Positions 12,694 through 27,100 of a stretch of 64,000 nt of DNA are shown here, in pieces; positions within the stretch are counted from its first letter, which is position 1; every line of letters starts with the position of its first letter. The stretch comes from Irpex lacteus (taxonomy: Eukaryota > Basidiomycota > Agaricomycetes > Polyporales > Irpicaceae). The position numbers and the translations under genes were made by a program. The DNA lies in contig MQVO02000037.1 of assembly GCA_001986395.2 (NCBI GenBank), forward strand, positions 124,001 through 188,000, written 5' to 3'. The notes beneath the pieces are model-generated. The model was given only the letters and a program-made list of their open reading frames with translations, made no database searches and had not been told where the DNA came from.

Positions 12694-15600
12694 CACGGAC
12701 AAAGACAGGCAGAACCTGATTCAGCCATGAGATCGTTCAAAGAGGAACGAGGTATGCAGTGAAGCAATACGCCGTTAAGACGAGCTATTTACGTACCACT
12801 GGCTTGATGCATCGACGTCGATGGCCCTCCCGAACGGTTCGTGTGCTTCTCGATGATTGGCTGCGTTGATGCGCCGCCGCCACATAAGACAAGACAATCC
12901 GCGGAGGTAAGGGCTCGATAACAGAGCACAACTTCTGCGGAAAATCTTGGGAATGCCTTGTTCGTGGGTTCTGCAGATTCACGGCCGCGACTGGCAACCT
13001 GACCGACTTGTCCGTAGGTCGAGGGCAGAGGATATTGGCGCCGAGGTGCGCTACTGGGCCTATTCCAGAGGTTCGTACCAGGAATGTCCTCAAGTTCGAG
13101 CCCTGCGCCGCGGAATAAATGGCTACGATTGGCTTGCATCCGCATTTTCCGAGGCTTGTAATAAACAAGGCAGTCCCGACCGTAGGCTTATCGTTCACGC
13201 AACGCGTCCCCCTGAGTTTTCGCCCTGACTAAATCTACAGCACTGCGGTTGATACACCACGTTGGTGGTAAGATCCCTATTATAGAACAAAGCCAATCCA
13301 GCCCTCCTCGCAATTAAGCCTGGCTCCCCAGACTCTATACAAAACAGCGGTGCTTACCGAAGAGCGACTCGTCTGGTATGCGAGGTTCCTGGTACGTCAA
13401 CCACGAATGTGACTGGAGCGGACCACCGACGTCGGGATCAACCAAATTGATAGGCGCTCATATGCGACGATGTTCAGTAGACTGTGTGCCTTGCAATATA
13501 CGATCGCGTATATGCGCAACAAAACACGCTCTGGCTGCAGCCCCGACTTGTTGTCTGGGTTGATTGCCTATTCGATATTGCCAGAGCACTCAGCCGAAAC
13601 AAGAGGCGGTGACGAGCTCTTCAGGCACGGGCACGGGCAGATAGGCGTCGCTGGCCGTTCCTGATGCGAACTGAATGGGGAAAGAATAAAGTAAGGCACC
13701 TGTGATGCGTATCGTACAGAAACGCGCGATTGGCGAGGGAGTTTGTAGAGTTGAAACTTTGACGACGTACTGCGGAGGTGGCTTTAGACTTTCGGTTGTG
13801 CGCCAGAGGAGATGATACATTGCGTACAGGGAGTAAGAACAAACGTATGGAGGCAGCGAGGGCATTGATTATTGGATGGTACCTGTAAAGATTACCGTTG
13901 TGCACTGGACTGAACGTTGTGCGATAACGTTTAGCCCCTTGCCGACCGACGCGTCCGACGCCCGAGCCTCGTCTTGCCTCGAGCTGGAGGTAGGTATGCG
14001 TTTTGGTTCCTGTCCCTTGCAATTTGTTGACGGCTCCGAGTTCGTGGTGCAATGAGCTGATGATGTGTGAGTGGAAGAGAAAGTGGGTATATGCGCATCA
14101 GTTGATAGGTATACGTACATAGTAGCACAGCACGGTTATTACTCGACTGATACATGAGCTTTTGCACAATGTTCACTGCTTGCCGTATTCATTGGAGTCT
14201 AATTTGTTGCGATGAACGGCTTGAGACGCTACGGAGGGTTGAATCCACCGTTGTACGCGTACCTGGTGAGGTCAGTGTCTGCATTACGATAGGTACGTTT
14301 TTGTTTTAGTGTTGATAGCTAACAGCTATTGCGCGTCCGAGTCGTTTTCAGGAGAAATGCGCTGTTCGGTACCTCGGGATGTCATGTTATGTGCGATGTC
14401 CTATGTATTTGGTCAGCACATTCCAGCCAGGGCAGCAGCCGCGATTGTATTCCGATTCTAGCTCAGTTAGCCATACGAATAACGCACCTCATAGTCTCTT
14501 CATAGATGTCGAGTTTAACAGCAGCGTATTCTACTCCGTTGATTGTGGAACAGTCAACCATAGGCAGAAGATCTTCTCTCAAAACAGACGAAAGTTATGA
14601 GGAAAGCAAGGTTAACGTCCAAGAGCAGAATGGAGAGTCGCTTGAACGACTCAGATCATTCGAATCATTTTGCTCGCCGTCGTCGTCGCCGTTCAAGGCG
14701 TCGTCGCTGTTGGCGACAATGCCGAGGACATGGCACGCGAGCGGCATCTAGCGACGATCACGCCGATGAGCTCATTCATTGGCCGATCACTGATCTTCAC
14801 ACGAGCATTGATGGCCACGTCTGCCAAGGGTCCTCCCAGACACGTGTTTATCTGCCTTACCATTGGCCACAGACTCAGCGCGAATGAACATACAGCGCAT
14901 GTCCAGCCAATCACCGCTTTCATATCGTGCTCGCGGGGTATGTATGACTACTGCTTCACGACATACGGTGTGGGGAGGGTAATATGACGGGGGAAAGTGG
15001 TTTTCATTCTAATTTCTCGTGTGTACAATATGCACATTCACCCGCGGCCGCATTGTCCGTGAGACTTTGGTTTAACCTTTGGGTAAGCCTCGCACCGACC
15101 TCGCACTGATCATGAACGCGCCTTGTTTTGTGGATAGTGTTGGTGATCGATAGAAGAGCCCTCGGGATGTTCTCTCCCCGACCACACCACATCGCCCCTC
15201 GTCGGCTCTTTCCCCCGACATGCGGTTCGTGGCCCGCCATCGAACTCACCCTGGAAGTACATATGCTGGTGAGGGCTCTCCTCGAAAATAATTGCTTGCT
15301 GACTAACTTGTTGAGTGGTGCATACCGTCCGAAGCCGACAATTGCGATAACTCATGCATGGCGGACGATGTTGTATACCGTGACGGCTTCAATTGTTATT
15401 CCACAGGAATATATCCACCACCGACTTGGTGGTCATCACCTCACAGTCATCATATCGCGGTACTATCATCCGCGATTAGCATCCCTGAGAGACCCATACT
15501 ACACTCTATCGTCAGAAGAAATCCCGACAGAACTATGAATGATATACGCACATTGCAATAAACCCCACGAAGGTAACGTTTTCTCCCACCATCGACACAA

Positions 15601-18517
15601 TCGAGTTTCAACTGTATACGTTTACCTTGCCGCAGTCTGCCTATCACTCTATCATGAGAGCTAAAGCCAAATTGGCTCCAGTTTCGTAGCAGACCTTGTT
15701 CAATGGATAGCACCCGGCGTCCAATAAGCTGTCGGAACGGAACGTTTGCCGCTCGACGCTGATTGGACCAGCGCAAACAAGGATTTCAGGGAGGATAAGT
15801 ACGTGATTCGTCGCACGCGATGTGTTTACGATTTCTTGTTTTCAATGCGAGCGTGCGAGTCTGTGCCCTCGAAGCGGTTAAATTAATCAACGTCGATTGG
15901 ATGTGAAAAGTGGATGGGCGGGGATGATGGAGTTGGATGATTGGCTGGGAGGGACAAGACGGACCTGATAGGCCAGGAGGGTGACGGGTCGATGACGATA
16001 TGACGATACGGTCTGGCCCGCTATGTCGGTATCCTCCTGAGTTTCGCTATTATTGTCTTTGGTGGTGAGTTTTACTTGAAAACTTACCACGGGGTGCGGT
16101 CGTGACCACCTTGCGACGACCATGAGGGAGCTGTCTGGCTGTCTGTTCGTCGCAAAGCACGTTTCGCCATCACACATCCTCACATCCTCAGTTTCGCGAT
16201 CGACAACAAGCTGTGCAGAGGATGTGATGAATAACGTGTGCAGCATGCAAATCTTTCTTCGAGCGGAACAGTGTCGAGACTCCAGATTTGCGCGCGCTCT
16301 GATTGGATGGAAAGGGTTCGCCAGTAGTACGGCAAGGCCTGGATCAAAACATATATTTCGTGACATTAGTTTCCTACTCTATCAGCCCACTAGTCGTTTT
16401 CATATGTCGCCAAAGACACCAACCAAATACACCGTACCTATCATTCTTGGCCCCCAGAGAAAAGTGGGTCTCAGGCGTTACGGTATCTCGTAAAGTTCGC
16501 GAATGTAGAGCCAAGGCCGGCTTGTGTAGTTTTGAGCGGAAACACAAGAAAGTGACATGACAGGCTTGTGATCATGAGAGACGCGTCGCAGACTGCGATT
16601 GGTCGTGAGTGCGTATGAGTCACATGACCGTATTGAGGGTGTAATTCCCGAGGACCCGACAGCTTGGCGTGACCCGTGGAGGAGCTTATCGCTATATCGA
16701 GTCTTACGGGGAGATCTCATCGCCGGTGATCCCATGAGGCCTGATAAGGCAGGAGAGGTGGTCTTTTGGCTCACTGCCTCTTCCCGCGGCGTCTCCTCTC
16801 AGGAAATCACTTCTTTTTCTTCGTTCTCATGATGAGGTTTTGCCATGCCATCTTCGAATTCGACGCTGGCCAGCGCGTCTGCAGTGCTCGATAGAAGTGG
16901 CCGTTCGGGTTCACACGACGAAACTGGCCACAGCGAACACAGAATGTACGGAGCATGGATTTCCTCTTCTCATTGCAGAAAACGGGGACGTGCAGTGCAG
17001 ACGGTTCACATCGGCTTGAAACCCGTTGGCACCAGGCAGCGAAGAACGGTTACCAACTGTTTGGCCCAAGCTCGAGAACGTCAACAGATAGCCACCCTTC
17101 TCTCTTGTTTACCGACACGCCACACCGCGCTGCGTGTCCCGACCCGCGATGAGATATGCACTATGGCCGGACTCAATGACGTTCGTACTGCGCTATGATT
17201 GCTTTTTATGGCCATGGCCTTGACGCAGTCTACGGCAAACATCAAGTTAGCACGCCCTTCGCAAAACGATTCATGCATATTAATGTTTACATACGCATCT
17301 AAACTTCCTTTGAGAGCGTTGTTCCGATGGAATCGAACAGATGGTGCTCGTTTACTAGATGAGAGCACCACCCTTTGACCTCGAATCAAACGTTCGGTCT
17401 CGGATCGACTTCTATCAGCCTCTGGACGTTTTGGCATTGCACCTACGGAGCTTGTCTATGGACATCTTTGGGCGACGTCAAGCGCACTGACCCTTGATCC
17501 TAGACGTAGACGTCCGAAAGGATCGTGCGTAAGTCTTGTTTCTCATTGCGATATTTCAAGTTGCAGCAAACATACTACGGACGCGACGAAGACCGTTTCT
17601 CTGACGTTTTCTCCAATGCAGTGGGAGGGACGGGTGCTTCTCGTCACATACCATCAAGTATAGTGTGAAGAGGCGCATGCACAGAAAATTTATCTCCGTG
17701 GATTTTGTGTCGCCGGGTGGTGGGTTTGACATGTTACGCGTTCGGAGGACAGGCTGGACGACAAATTCGTATGTTGGAAAACGTGCACGCGAGAAGAAGA
17801 CGCTAACCTTGTTTTTGAGTACAGCATACCTGTTCAGAGCGTTCCACTGGATAATGGACGCCGACCGATGTTTCTCCACCAGAGAAGAAGAAAAGTCTCA
17901 CAGGTGTTCACGGATCGGAGGCGTGAGAGGAGGTGATCTGTGTTATTGCCATCATGATGAGAGCGGGTTTCTGGGCGTTCTGCGCAGAACAACTTTATGA
18001 ACTGGATGAGTTTGCAATTGGTTACGAGAGCATGAAAAGTACGTCTGGATGTGCGGTTCGCTGGTTCTAGTGTGACATGGGGTGGTGCAATTCGAGCTAC
18101 AGCGGGGTCGTCGATTCGAGTCCTCCGACGCAGCGATGCAGGCTGGATGACTGAGAAGGCACTGCTAGAGTAGAAAGACCATGCAGGATGACGTGCTGAG
18201 TGAGGAAGGCAGGACGCAGGTCGTGGCGATCATTCCGGTGCAGCCTTGTATTTTGGGCACTGCATTGGGGTTAGGGTGCCACTGCGAAGACTACTCATGG
18301 CGTCTGCCGGCGTCGGTGCGATGGGATCTGGTCGGTGACCCGTGTGGCGTCTCCCCGGCCCGCGCCCGCAATTCGGCGATTAAGAAAGAGTTCAGTGAGA
18401 GATCTCCGATTTACAGCGATCTGGGTGGCCAGCGCCTTGCCAGCAGACATCTTTCTGTAAGCGCCAACGTTGGACGTCTCCCCCAGCGAGCGGACAAGGA
18501 GACCTTAATCGAAGCAG
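12694..18517. other. gene-poor stretch
   Basis: No gene could be built. Isolated coding-like pieces exist, such as the minus-strand frame at 14923-14693. It starts with an ATG and a hydrophobic segment (MKAVIGWTCAVCSFALSLW) that could be a signal peptide, but no downstream exon chain could be confirmed. Overlapping frames on both strands at 12785-13228 and 13590-14052 show no domain. Confidence 0.35.
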
Positions 18518-18850
18518 TTACCGACGAATGCTGACCCCAGCCCAGCCGAGGCGTGTGGCTCTCGTTCGCCTCTTTTCATGGTGCGAGAAGAGCGCGAGAG
18601 AGTTCGTGTACTGCCACTGTCCCTGACTACGAGCACAATTTAGACATACTCGACCCACACGCGTTTGTTGTGCGAAGCCTGGTGCAGTGCTCCCCCGTCC
18701 GCGCTGGTCGTCATCGGCCGCTAGACGTAATTGCGAGTGGTAGTCCGCCATGCCCGATATGGGAGCACCCTGGTCGAGGAAGAGGAGGGTGAAATTGGCG
18801 AGCATCGAGTCGAAGCTTCCACTCGAAGGGGACGATGATGACGAGGACAT
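18518..18850 (-). CDS. possible small hypothetical protein, 110 aa
   Basis: An ATG-started frame opens with a Ser-rich stretch and then a well-balanced peptide containing MLANFTLLFLDQGAPI. The first 60 or so codons favour C or G at the third position, unlike the surrounding DNA. The last third looks less coding and may be intron read-through, so the true gene may end elsewhere. It lies upstream of and divergent from the TEA gene. No family is recognised. Confidence 0.35.
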   Translation of the reverse strand: MSSSSSSPSSGSFDSMLANFTLLFLDQGAPISGMADYHSQLRLAADDDQRGRGSTAPGFAQQTRVGRVCLNCARSQGQWQYTNSLALFSHHEKRRTRATRLGWAGVSIRR

Positions 18851-19197
18851 GTTCCACTCTCGAGGGTGCTAAAGTCGATTGATTGTGGGAGATGGGATGA
18901 TTTGCAGTGGCACATGCTGGCAACGGCTGCAATGGAGGGGACACTGCGATTTGTTCGGGGCAGTTAAGCTCGACTTTGTGGTGCAGCGTGATTCTAGCTG
19001 GGCGAGGCAGAGCGAGAAATCTGCAGATACGAACCCAGGGTGGGGATCTCGATTCGCTGTCTGTGGTCAGTTGTGTTCGAATTACTTTCGTGGGTATTTT
19101 TCGATGTCCCAGCCCGGAACTCTGCCCTAACCGAAATTCGACCCCGGCGCTTAGACGGCACCATCCCTAGCTTCTTAATACCCATCGCGTACAGCCC

Positions 19198-19204
19198 TAT
19201 ATAA
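19198..19204 (+). promoter_or_regulatory. TATA-box candidate of the TEA-domain gene
   Basis: TATATAA lies 109 nt upstream of the chosen start codon at 19313. That spacing is compatible with a leader of about 80 nt. No other TATA-like motif was noticed nearby. Confidence 0.45.
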
Positions 19205-19312
19205 TGAACCAGCCCTCTCTCCGCTGTGTGTCCCATCAGCCCGGTCCCTCCTCCTCCATCCGCCGCATCCTGTGGCCCCTCCTCATCGACCACGGCGACC
19301 ACCATCCAACAA

Positions 19313-21179
19313 ATGTCCCCAACAAAGCGTACAAACATGGCACACCACGTCCGTGTCTCCTCCGTGGACGACATCTCCTACTCGGTCTCCCAACCAGGTG
19401 TATCCTCGGACACCTCTGACGCAATCCAGACCATAGTCACTGGAAGAAAGTGCTGGAAGACGATCAAGGGCAAGGGCGAAGTCGTGTGGCCACCGCATCT
19501 CGAGGCGGCACTCGTCCAAGGTGTGTACTGATATTACAACGAATTTATGGTTATTTGCTCAATAAACCCCACCTTTGCGCAACAGGCCTCGAACGGTACA
19601 GACCAGTCGACTCGCGATCGGCACGCGCACTCGGTCGATTCCCCATGCGCAACAAGTTCATCTCCGACTACATCTTTGAAGTCACAGGCTACCGCAGAAC
19701 GCCCAAGCAGGTCGGCAGCCGTCTGCAGCAACTCAGAGACACATGCGAGGGCAAGCGCAGTGAGTCTTTCTGTTTCTCGAGCTCGCGCTCGTCATCCGGA
19801 CCAAGTATCGCTAACCGTGATTTTTCTGCCATCATTCAGTTCTGAAACTTCTCACCCACCGCCCAGAGGACACGCCGTCCTCCAAGTCAGAGACAGCAGT
19901 TCCCTCCCCAGAGGTGCCTGCTGCTCCTCAGCCTCCGCGCGACTTTGTCAACCTCTACGTCCTGCCTCCCCACTCACCCTGGACCAACGCTCCCTCCACC
20001 TCCGCAACCTCCCTCGACAACATCCCGCGTCCCCTTCGTCAGATCAACAACACTGTCACCTTCCGCTCCGCCAAGGCTCTCTCTGCATACTCGGTGTGCC
20101 GCGTCATGCGCAACGGCCAGCCTGTGTTCAGAGAGAGAACCGAGCTCGACCTCACACAGACGCAGGCCCAGATGAGCACACACTACGGCTCCGATCACGA
20201 GTATCTCTTCCTATACAGCACACAGCTCGTCCCTGGCTACTGGCCCTCGCTCTGCGAGTGCACAGGTTCGTACACTTCCCCCGCACTGGATCTGGCGATC
20301 GTGCTAATTTTGATCCCCTCTTGTTCCACTTGACACTCGTCATGATTGCGATCGACCACCCTCACAGATATTGCCCACTACACGATCGTCCAAGACATCG
20401 TGCGCGCTCCTTCCTCTCCATCCCTTTCTGGACTTCCCTCCACATCGTCGCCCGGCTCATCAACGTCGCAAGACGCCACTCCAGAGATCCTCTTTTCCGT
20501 GGTATATCAATTCATCAATGGGAACAGCAACTCGCCTCCGCAGTCGCCCATGTCGTCTGCCGACGGTTACAGCTACTCCAGTGCTTCCAGCGTACGTCAA
20601 CATCCACTTGACTCTTCCCAACGTTCTTAACACTAACAATATCGCGCATATAGCCGGAGGTCAACGCAGATCTCGATGACTTGAGCATGCTCGACAACTT
20701 TAACAGCGCCACACTCTCTACGCCACCCCCTCATTCGCCTCCGACACAGAGGGGTGCATACAACGGCTACCCACAAACCAGCCGCATACACGAGCAGCCT
20801 CGTCGCCTACGACCGGCAACGTACGAGATCTCACCTGCCCCTGGCCTTATCCGTGACGGAGAAGAAGGCTACGCCAGCTCGTTGCCGACAAGCCCGCTCG
20901 ATCTCTCGTTTGGTACTGTACAAGCCCAGCCAACGGTCTTGCCCCCTCCCGATGTGCTCTGCGGTACCTCCTTCGGTGACGTCGCAGCAGCAGCAGCCAG
21001 TGCCTACTCGACCGCATTCGACGTCAGCGGCATGTCGAACGTGGGGTACGCAAGTGGCGGCGTACACAGTCCCGCGAACCCCTACAGCGTCAGCGTCGTG
21101 AGTAACCGAACCTCGATCATGCTATTCGGCTCAACTTATGCTAACCACCTTTCTCGGCCGACTCTCACAGGGATACTGA
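19313..21179 (+). CDS. TEA/ATTS-domain transcription factor, 494 aa
   Basis: This is a nuclear DNA-binding regulator of the AbaA/Tec1/TEAD class. Family members control conidiation or filamentous growth in fungi and bind CATTCY-type sites. Exons: 19313-19520, 19586-19759, 19840-20265, 20368-20591, 20654-21097 and 21171-21179. The TEA domain spans residues about 47-127. Its landmarks are VVWPPHLEAAL, the RNKFISDYI motif and the final helix with TPKQVGSRLQQL, which matches the family's K-Q-V-S-S-H-x-Q recognition helix with Gly-Ser-Arg in place of Ser-Ser-His. The rest is Pro/Ser-rich and likely regulatory. The start is the first ATG in frame, eight codons before a second one. The last exon codes only Gly-Tyr before the stop; an alternative is that the gene ends differently. 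The target genes are unknown. Confidence 0.88.
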
Positions 21180-24100
21180 GGCCCACACGCCGAAACGAGG
21201 ACGCACCATCCCATCAGACGATGCTGTTCGTCTGGTCGTCTGGGAGTGACGCAGTGCCTTCTTGTTGACAGCTCGAGTGTTGTTGGCCTGTCTTGTTCTG
21301 TCTCCCAGGAAAGATAGGCCAGGAACCGAGGATGGGATGGGACGGTGGGAGATAGGCGCGGTCTCGGATAGGCGGACGGACGGACAGACAGACGCGGAGT
21401 GGATGAAGCTCAGCTGGCCGTTAACGCGAACTTTACCACACCGAATATGCAACAACGATATCAACTCTCGCCACCTAACCCACCCCCTCTCGGCATCTAT
21501 GTATCAGTAGCCCGAATGACTTCTCCCTCTCCCCCTCTCCATCGCCGTCAACATCTTGGACCTCCCGCTCGACTCTCTTTCATTCTCGCACTGTCCTAGC
21601 CTGTTCCCTCTGTCGTTTGACCCTGCCCGTTATGGATCCTCGCTACCCACGGCCCCGCTTCTTCCTCTCGTTTACGTACGGTATGCCCTACCCATGCATC
21701 CATCACATATGCATATATGGCTTAGACACTCGCCCACCTCGCTCGCTCGCTCATCACCTTCTTCGCTCGTTTTGCTTTTTTCAACCTACGCGTATCCATA
21801 CTGATCTGCTGCCTATGCTCTTGGATCTTCTTCCCCCGCTAATACCGAGTCTCTTCTATCCTCTGCTGTGCATTATTCATCACTTACCCTACTCTACTCG
21901 CCTTCCAACGAACTCTGCTACCAATCTTTCATCATTGTCATTTGCATGTACACTACGCTCTGCATTCCTCTCCCCCCGTACCTTACCTCCGCATTCAAAA
22001 ACGCCTTTACTCGCATTTCTCGCTATATGCTGTGTTAGTTAGTTTCTAGTTACCTCGCTATATTTTTGCACATTTTTTTTTCTTTTTGTGTTTTTATATA
22101 CCCCTTGCAACTCCGCATGTTTTCCATAGCAGCTCCTCATCAAGTTAGCCTCGCCATCATTTACTACGGACGCTATTACCCATTCGTACTCCCTGCAGAC
22201 ATTTTTACTTATCCCTCGTTACATAGTATAGTCCGTCCACGGTACATAGTCCCGTTCAATATAAACCCAGCCACTGCGTTCCATATCGTTGAACCTCAGC
22301 CTTCCATGCCTCGTGTATCGCTGTCTCCGTCAGTCGCTCAGTCGCATCTCCCTGCCGCCCTCCTCCTACCACACCAACAGGACAAAATACGCGTGCAGAA
22401 CCCGACTCGATAAGCAGAGGGGGTGGAGCCAGACCCTCGCGCGCCTAAGTGCCGCCCCCCATCACAGGCCACCACACCGAACCCCACCATCAGACATACT
22501 AACTACCCCCATCGGGATCACGCGCACACATTCAATTATATCTTTTATCTCCCTTTCGTAATTTTTTTAATTGTGGAGGGTTTCTATGTAGAATTGTGGA
22601 TGTTTCGACAGCGAGAGCCTCGACTCGGAGTCGGGGAGTGTTCTCGATGGGGAGCGTCGCATCAGGGAAGTTGATATCAGTTAATTATGGAGAGGCCGGG
22701 AGTCGGGTGGACGGGTGATTTGGATCTGCCAGTGTTGGCTGGTTGTAAGGAGCTTCGGGTGGACGGGCTGTGTGGTTATCTACGGGTTGGTGATCGCTGC
22801 TTGAGTGATGGACGATGAGTGAAGGGTACATAGGATCCGGAAGGTGGTATTTGCGAGCTAGGAAAGAATGTTCTGTACTTTCTTTTCGATTGCGAGGACG
22901 GAGATCCAGCCACATAACGCTAACTTGTGGCGGGTACAGTAATATACGTATATGTTCCCCGGAACGCACGCACTTTCCGTTATTCTACTGCAGTAAGTAC
23001 TCCGAAGATCCGAGTCGATCAGTGCGCGTGCAATTTCCAGAGAATCCCGGGAGAGCACCACTTATTACTATCTGCCTTTTGTTTCAGGGTCGTCGTCGAG
23101 TTCTCCCTCGAGACTAACTCTACATCATCGTACTGTCAACATTTCGTTGTCTTGTTCATCGCCATTGTCATTGTCGAGTGGGAGAAGGAAGTTGAGGCTT
23201 AACGTCCCTGCGTGTTTCCGAAGAATAAGTTCCGTATCATACGGGATTCTACTTGGCAGAAGAAGACTTGGGTTGGAAGTAGGGATCAAACCAGTGGATT
23301 TGGTGGGATGTGACCAGCGAAGTGAGATGTCCATGCTGTCCACCTCCACGCACGTCCATCACCTGTCTGTCCGTTGTAACTTGTTCTTGCTCCTCCCCTT
23401 CGCTCTCTGAATAGCTTGATCCTCATTGGGTAAGCTGATGGTGAGTCGAGGAGGACAGCCAATAAACGACACTGCCGATTCCGCGGAGTCTACGAAGGGC
23501 ATGCGGCGTATCAGCAGTTGACCACCCGACCTAGACTACTTACTCATGCGTGTATTATGTGAGGAAGGCGTAAGAAGGGATGCTCCAACGCTGTGCAGTG
23601 ATGCGCAGTGAACACCATCTGTGCAAACAAAGAAGCTCCACGGCTTTACTGCACGAGTTGATTGTGTCTGTCACTGTTTTATCAAGATTAAACCCGTCAA
23701 TTTTGTGGCAGCAGTAGTAGCGGAATCAGATTACCTGCATGATGCGATTGGGATACTACGCACAGACCTCAGAGAGCGAAAGGATGGAGATATGAAGAGA
23801 CATGTCTCACAAGCTCATGCTAGGCCTCGCTATGCTGCTCGCGGGGCCAGTCATGGCGAGTATACCTACCAAGTGGGGTTATACAACTCGGGAGCTTTCA
23901 TCACGAATGACAAGTCGTTGAATAGACCCAGAGAGCTTGGAGTGATGACTGCTGGCCACACCCTCAACGCGTGTTCTGGGAGCGCTGTGGTACGGCTCTC
24001 ATCGGGCCACGGGAAAGCCCAGACCCAATGAGATGACCAGCGCGTACACACGCTCTGTCTTCGGAAGAAGCGAAATGTCACACTGGAGAGGTATCCAAGA

Positions 24101-27100
24101 GATTGCCATCATGGATAGCGCTCGACAGCACTACGGCCTCCGGCAGATAGAATCCGTCTATTCTAGACATTTGAGGTTTGTCCGATTAGCAGTTCGCGAT
24201 AGTCAGTGATCGTGAGGAGCAAGATGAGTCAAAAACCCTCACGATCGTGGAAAACGTCGGGCGACCGCTGCGTCGCGTCGTTTCAGCGCGTAAGGTTTTG
24301 ATAATCGTTTAGCTCCTCCTTTGGTTAGTTACTACGGACGGGAGAATATCCATTGGTCAGTGCTCCGAGTCCGGGTGCAATTATATTCATTTCGTCATGA
24401 CCTTTCGGAATCATATGCCCTTCACCCCGGATCGTCGCTGCTGGAAAACAATGCTCACCTTGCTTATGTGCTGAACCGCGGCCGCATAAACTCGGGCGGT
24501 GGGTGGAAGGCGTTTCATCGCACAAGGGTACCATATCTGATGCAACCTTTGTCGAACGCAGATAGCATCCAAAGGCAGTTTTTAATCGTCCTTCCAGCTA
24601 AAGGACTATCGCATACTGTACTTCCCCAGCTCTGAGAGATCGAGAATATAGGCTTTCAGACATTTCCCCAGACATGTCAAAAAGGATGGGGAGAGAGCAT
24701 TCCGCCTGTCCGCTTGCGAGACACACGCCTCGGTGAATATGTGGCGTCAGACTCGCCTGATCACTGATTGAGTCGCCAGCATGCGAGCGATCGTTGACGG
24801 CTGCCAGCGCACACAGCACGCGTGCAATGAGTGTGCTATTCCCGCCCAGTCCCGCCACCTGTCGAAAAGCACCAGAAGCTTGGCGGAGGGAGCCCACGGA
24901 CGCATATTCCGCTGCTGCAGCCTATAAAATACAATTTCAGTGATGCCTCGTTCATTTTGAAGTTTCTCCCGTCCGTGGCTCCGTTATCCGTCCGTCCGTC
25001 TCGGCCGGCAAGAGTTAACCTACGTACAAAATTACAACGAATTAATTCTGTGACCTGGCGCGTGAAAACAGCCATGATGACGGCGTGTGGTCTCGATTGG
25101 GTGGTGAGAGATCTGATTGGGCGCAGTAGGGAGAGACCTACTAAATTAGAGATAGCGAGGGTACGCTCCGTCCACATCATTCGATGAGGGTATCGCGCTT
25201 ATACTTGGGGCTGCAGGCTTGGAAGAGGGTCTGGTGTACGGAGAAATCAGATCCCCGTAGTTGTGCACTACATCCTCAGCGTGATCACCAACGGAGATGC
25301 AGTATTGGGAAGGGCCCTGTTACACGAAAGGTTCGCGGTCTTGACATAACTGCGAGGACCGACTCATCTCAACGCTTGCAGAAGCGTAGGAGGCGTCCCG
25401 AGGTCGGCATTCGTTGTGGATTCTGGTGTGGCTCCGCGCCTCAAAAGTAAAGTACACACCGAATACGTGTGCTCCTATCGCTATCGCCTGATTGTGTTTT
25501 GCAAAGTTTGGACCAATAATATGTCGCCACTGCCTGAGTCCAGCCTCCAATAGACAGTTAAGTTATCCTATCATACTTATCCCTTGGCCGTAAGTAGCTC
25601 GGCGCCATTGTACGTACGATAAACTTACGTGGAACGCGTGCCTATGGCCCCGTCATATATTTGTGACATGTTTGTTTCGTAAAGTATGCTCATTCTTCGA
25701 CGCTCCTTGTGAATCCTATCTCCAGTTGGGGTGTTATGGTCATCTGAGCAGATGGAAAGAGTTAATAAACCTAGAGCGGCGATCTATGTTAAGAAGGGTA
25801 GCCACATAGTACATTATGGGCGCTTCAAGAAAAACAATGCAGGCCGCCCTGCAATGTTCTTGTTTCTTGGCCTGGCGAGACCGAGAATCTCGGCATACCA
25901 ATGAATCAAGAGGAACGGTTCATGGCTTTATGTGTCTACACCAGATATGGCGTATGGGAGTGATCAGCCTCGTGGAGACCGAGACATATGAGGGTGAGAG
26001 ACGCACATTGTTACCGGAACCCATGACGAAGGCGCGAGCCGCTGTACCTTGCCGTGAAACGGGATGGTTCTTAGGGTAGGGGTTGATCACTTTCCTGATG
26101 AGCGGAGAATCTGAAGGTAAGTTAGGCAATGATCAATGAGAACCATTTCCACAACTCGTGGCGCTCCTGTTCACACATTCGACAGAAATTGCATCAGAGA
26201 AACTATGAGAAGTATGTTCGGTGTATGTACTCACTGGCTCAGACAGGGCGCGCATGTCGCGCCACCGTCATAACGCTGGATGGGACGTACCCACCCTTGA
26301 TGAACACACCCTGCGCACTCTTTGCGCACCTTCGTCACAAGGATATTTGTTCGCACGGAATAGCGTATACGGAAAAGTGCAGATCGTGTATAACACGTCC
26401 TGTCCTCTCTGCGTAAAAACGTCAGTTTACAATAGGTATTAGGCTCAAATCGCAACTCTAGCTTTTACTAGGGGTACCAACCTTATGGGCGCGCATTCCC
26501 ATGCAAACGCACGCTTGTCGAGCTTCCTGGAACAGGTCTGGAGAATGTTGGGATCAATATCTGCGATACCCACGAGGATAATGCGGGCGTGTGTATCTTG
26601 TCAATATTGTGGAGTAGAACAACCTAATCTTGAAGAGTATTCAGTAATGTGTTCACGAGTAGCATATGCTCGACCGCATGAGTAACGTATATCAGTGGAA
26701 TCCGGGCCCCGAGCAACATTGAGACTCGTCAAGTGGGCAGCATCTATATATGTTATGCTGAGGTCTATACAGACTGAATTCTGTACGTGTCTATGACTAA
26801 GAGCAGTGAGAGTCTTGGAAAAGGTATACCAGATATCGCATACGCACCAGGAGCTCCTAGTGAAGGGTATAAGCTAGTTTTGTAAGCGGGTTAAGGAACA
26901 TAGTAAGCATGCGTTGTTAAGAGGTTCTAATGAGCAAACTGTATTGAGAACGCAAGAAGGATATCTTCGCGGTGTGCGAACAGACGCACACACTGGCGTG
27001 GCAGTCGAATTAGGCTTAATGAAGGGAAGCGTCAGCAAAAAGCCGAGAAGAGTTGAGAAGACAACATGAGAAAGGGGGCCAAGTTTGGTTAGATGGCCCC

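Noticed and set aside
19547..20611. 354-codon plus-strand ORF through the TEA gene
   Set aside because: It runs through two introns in another frame; the spliced TEA frame has the DNA-binding domain and matching phases.
21399..22561. Several overlapping plus-strand ORFs of 80-140 codons
   Set aside because: They come from a C/T-rich tract (Pro/Ser/Leu-rich in all frames), lie in the TEA gene's 3' flank and show no splice structure or domain.
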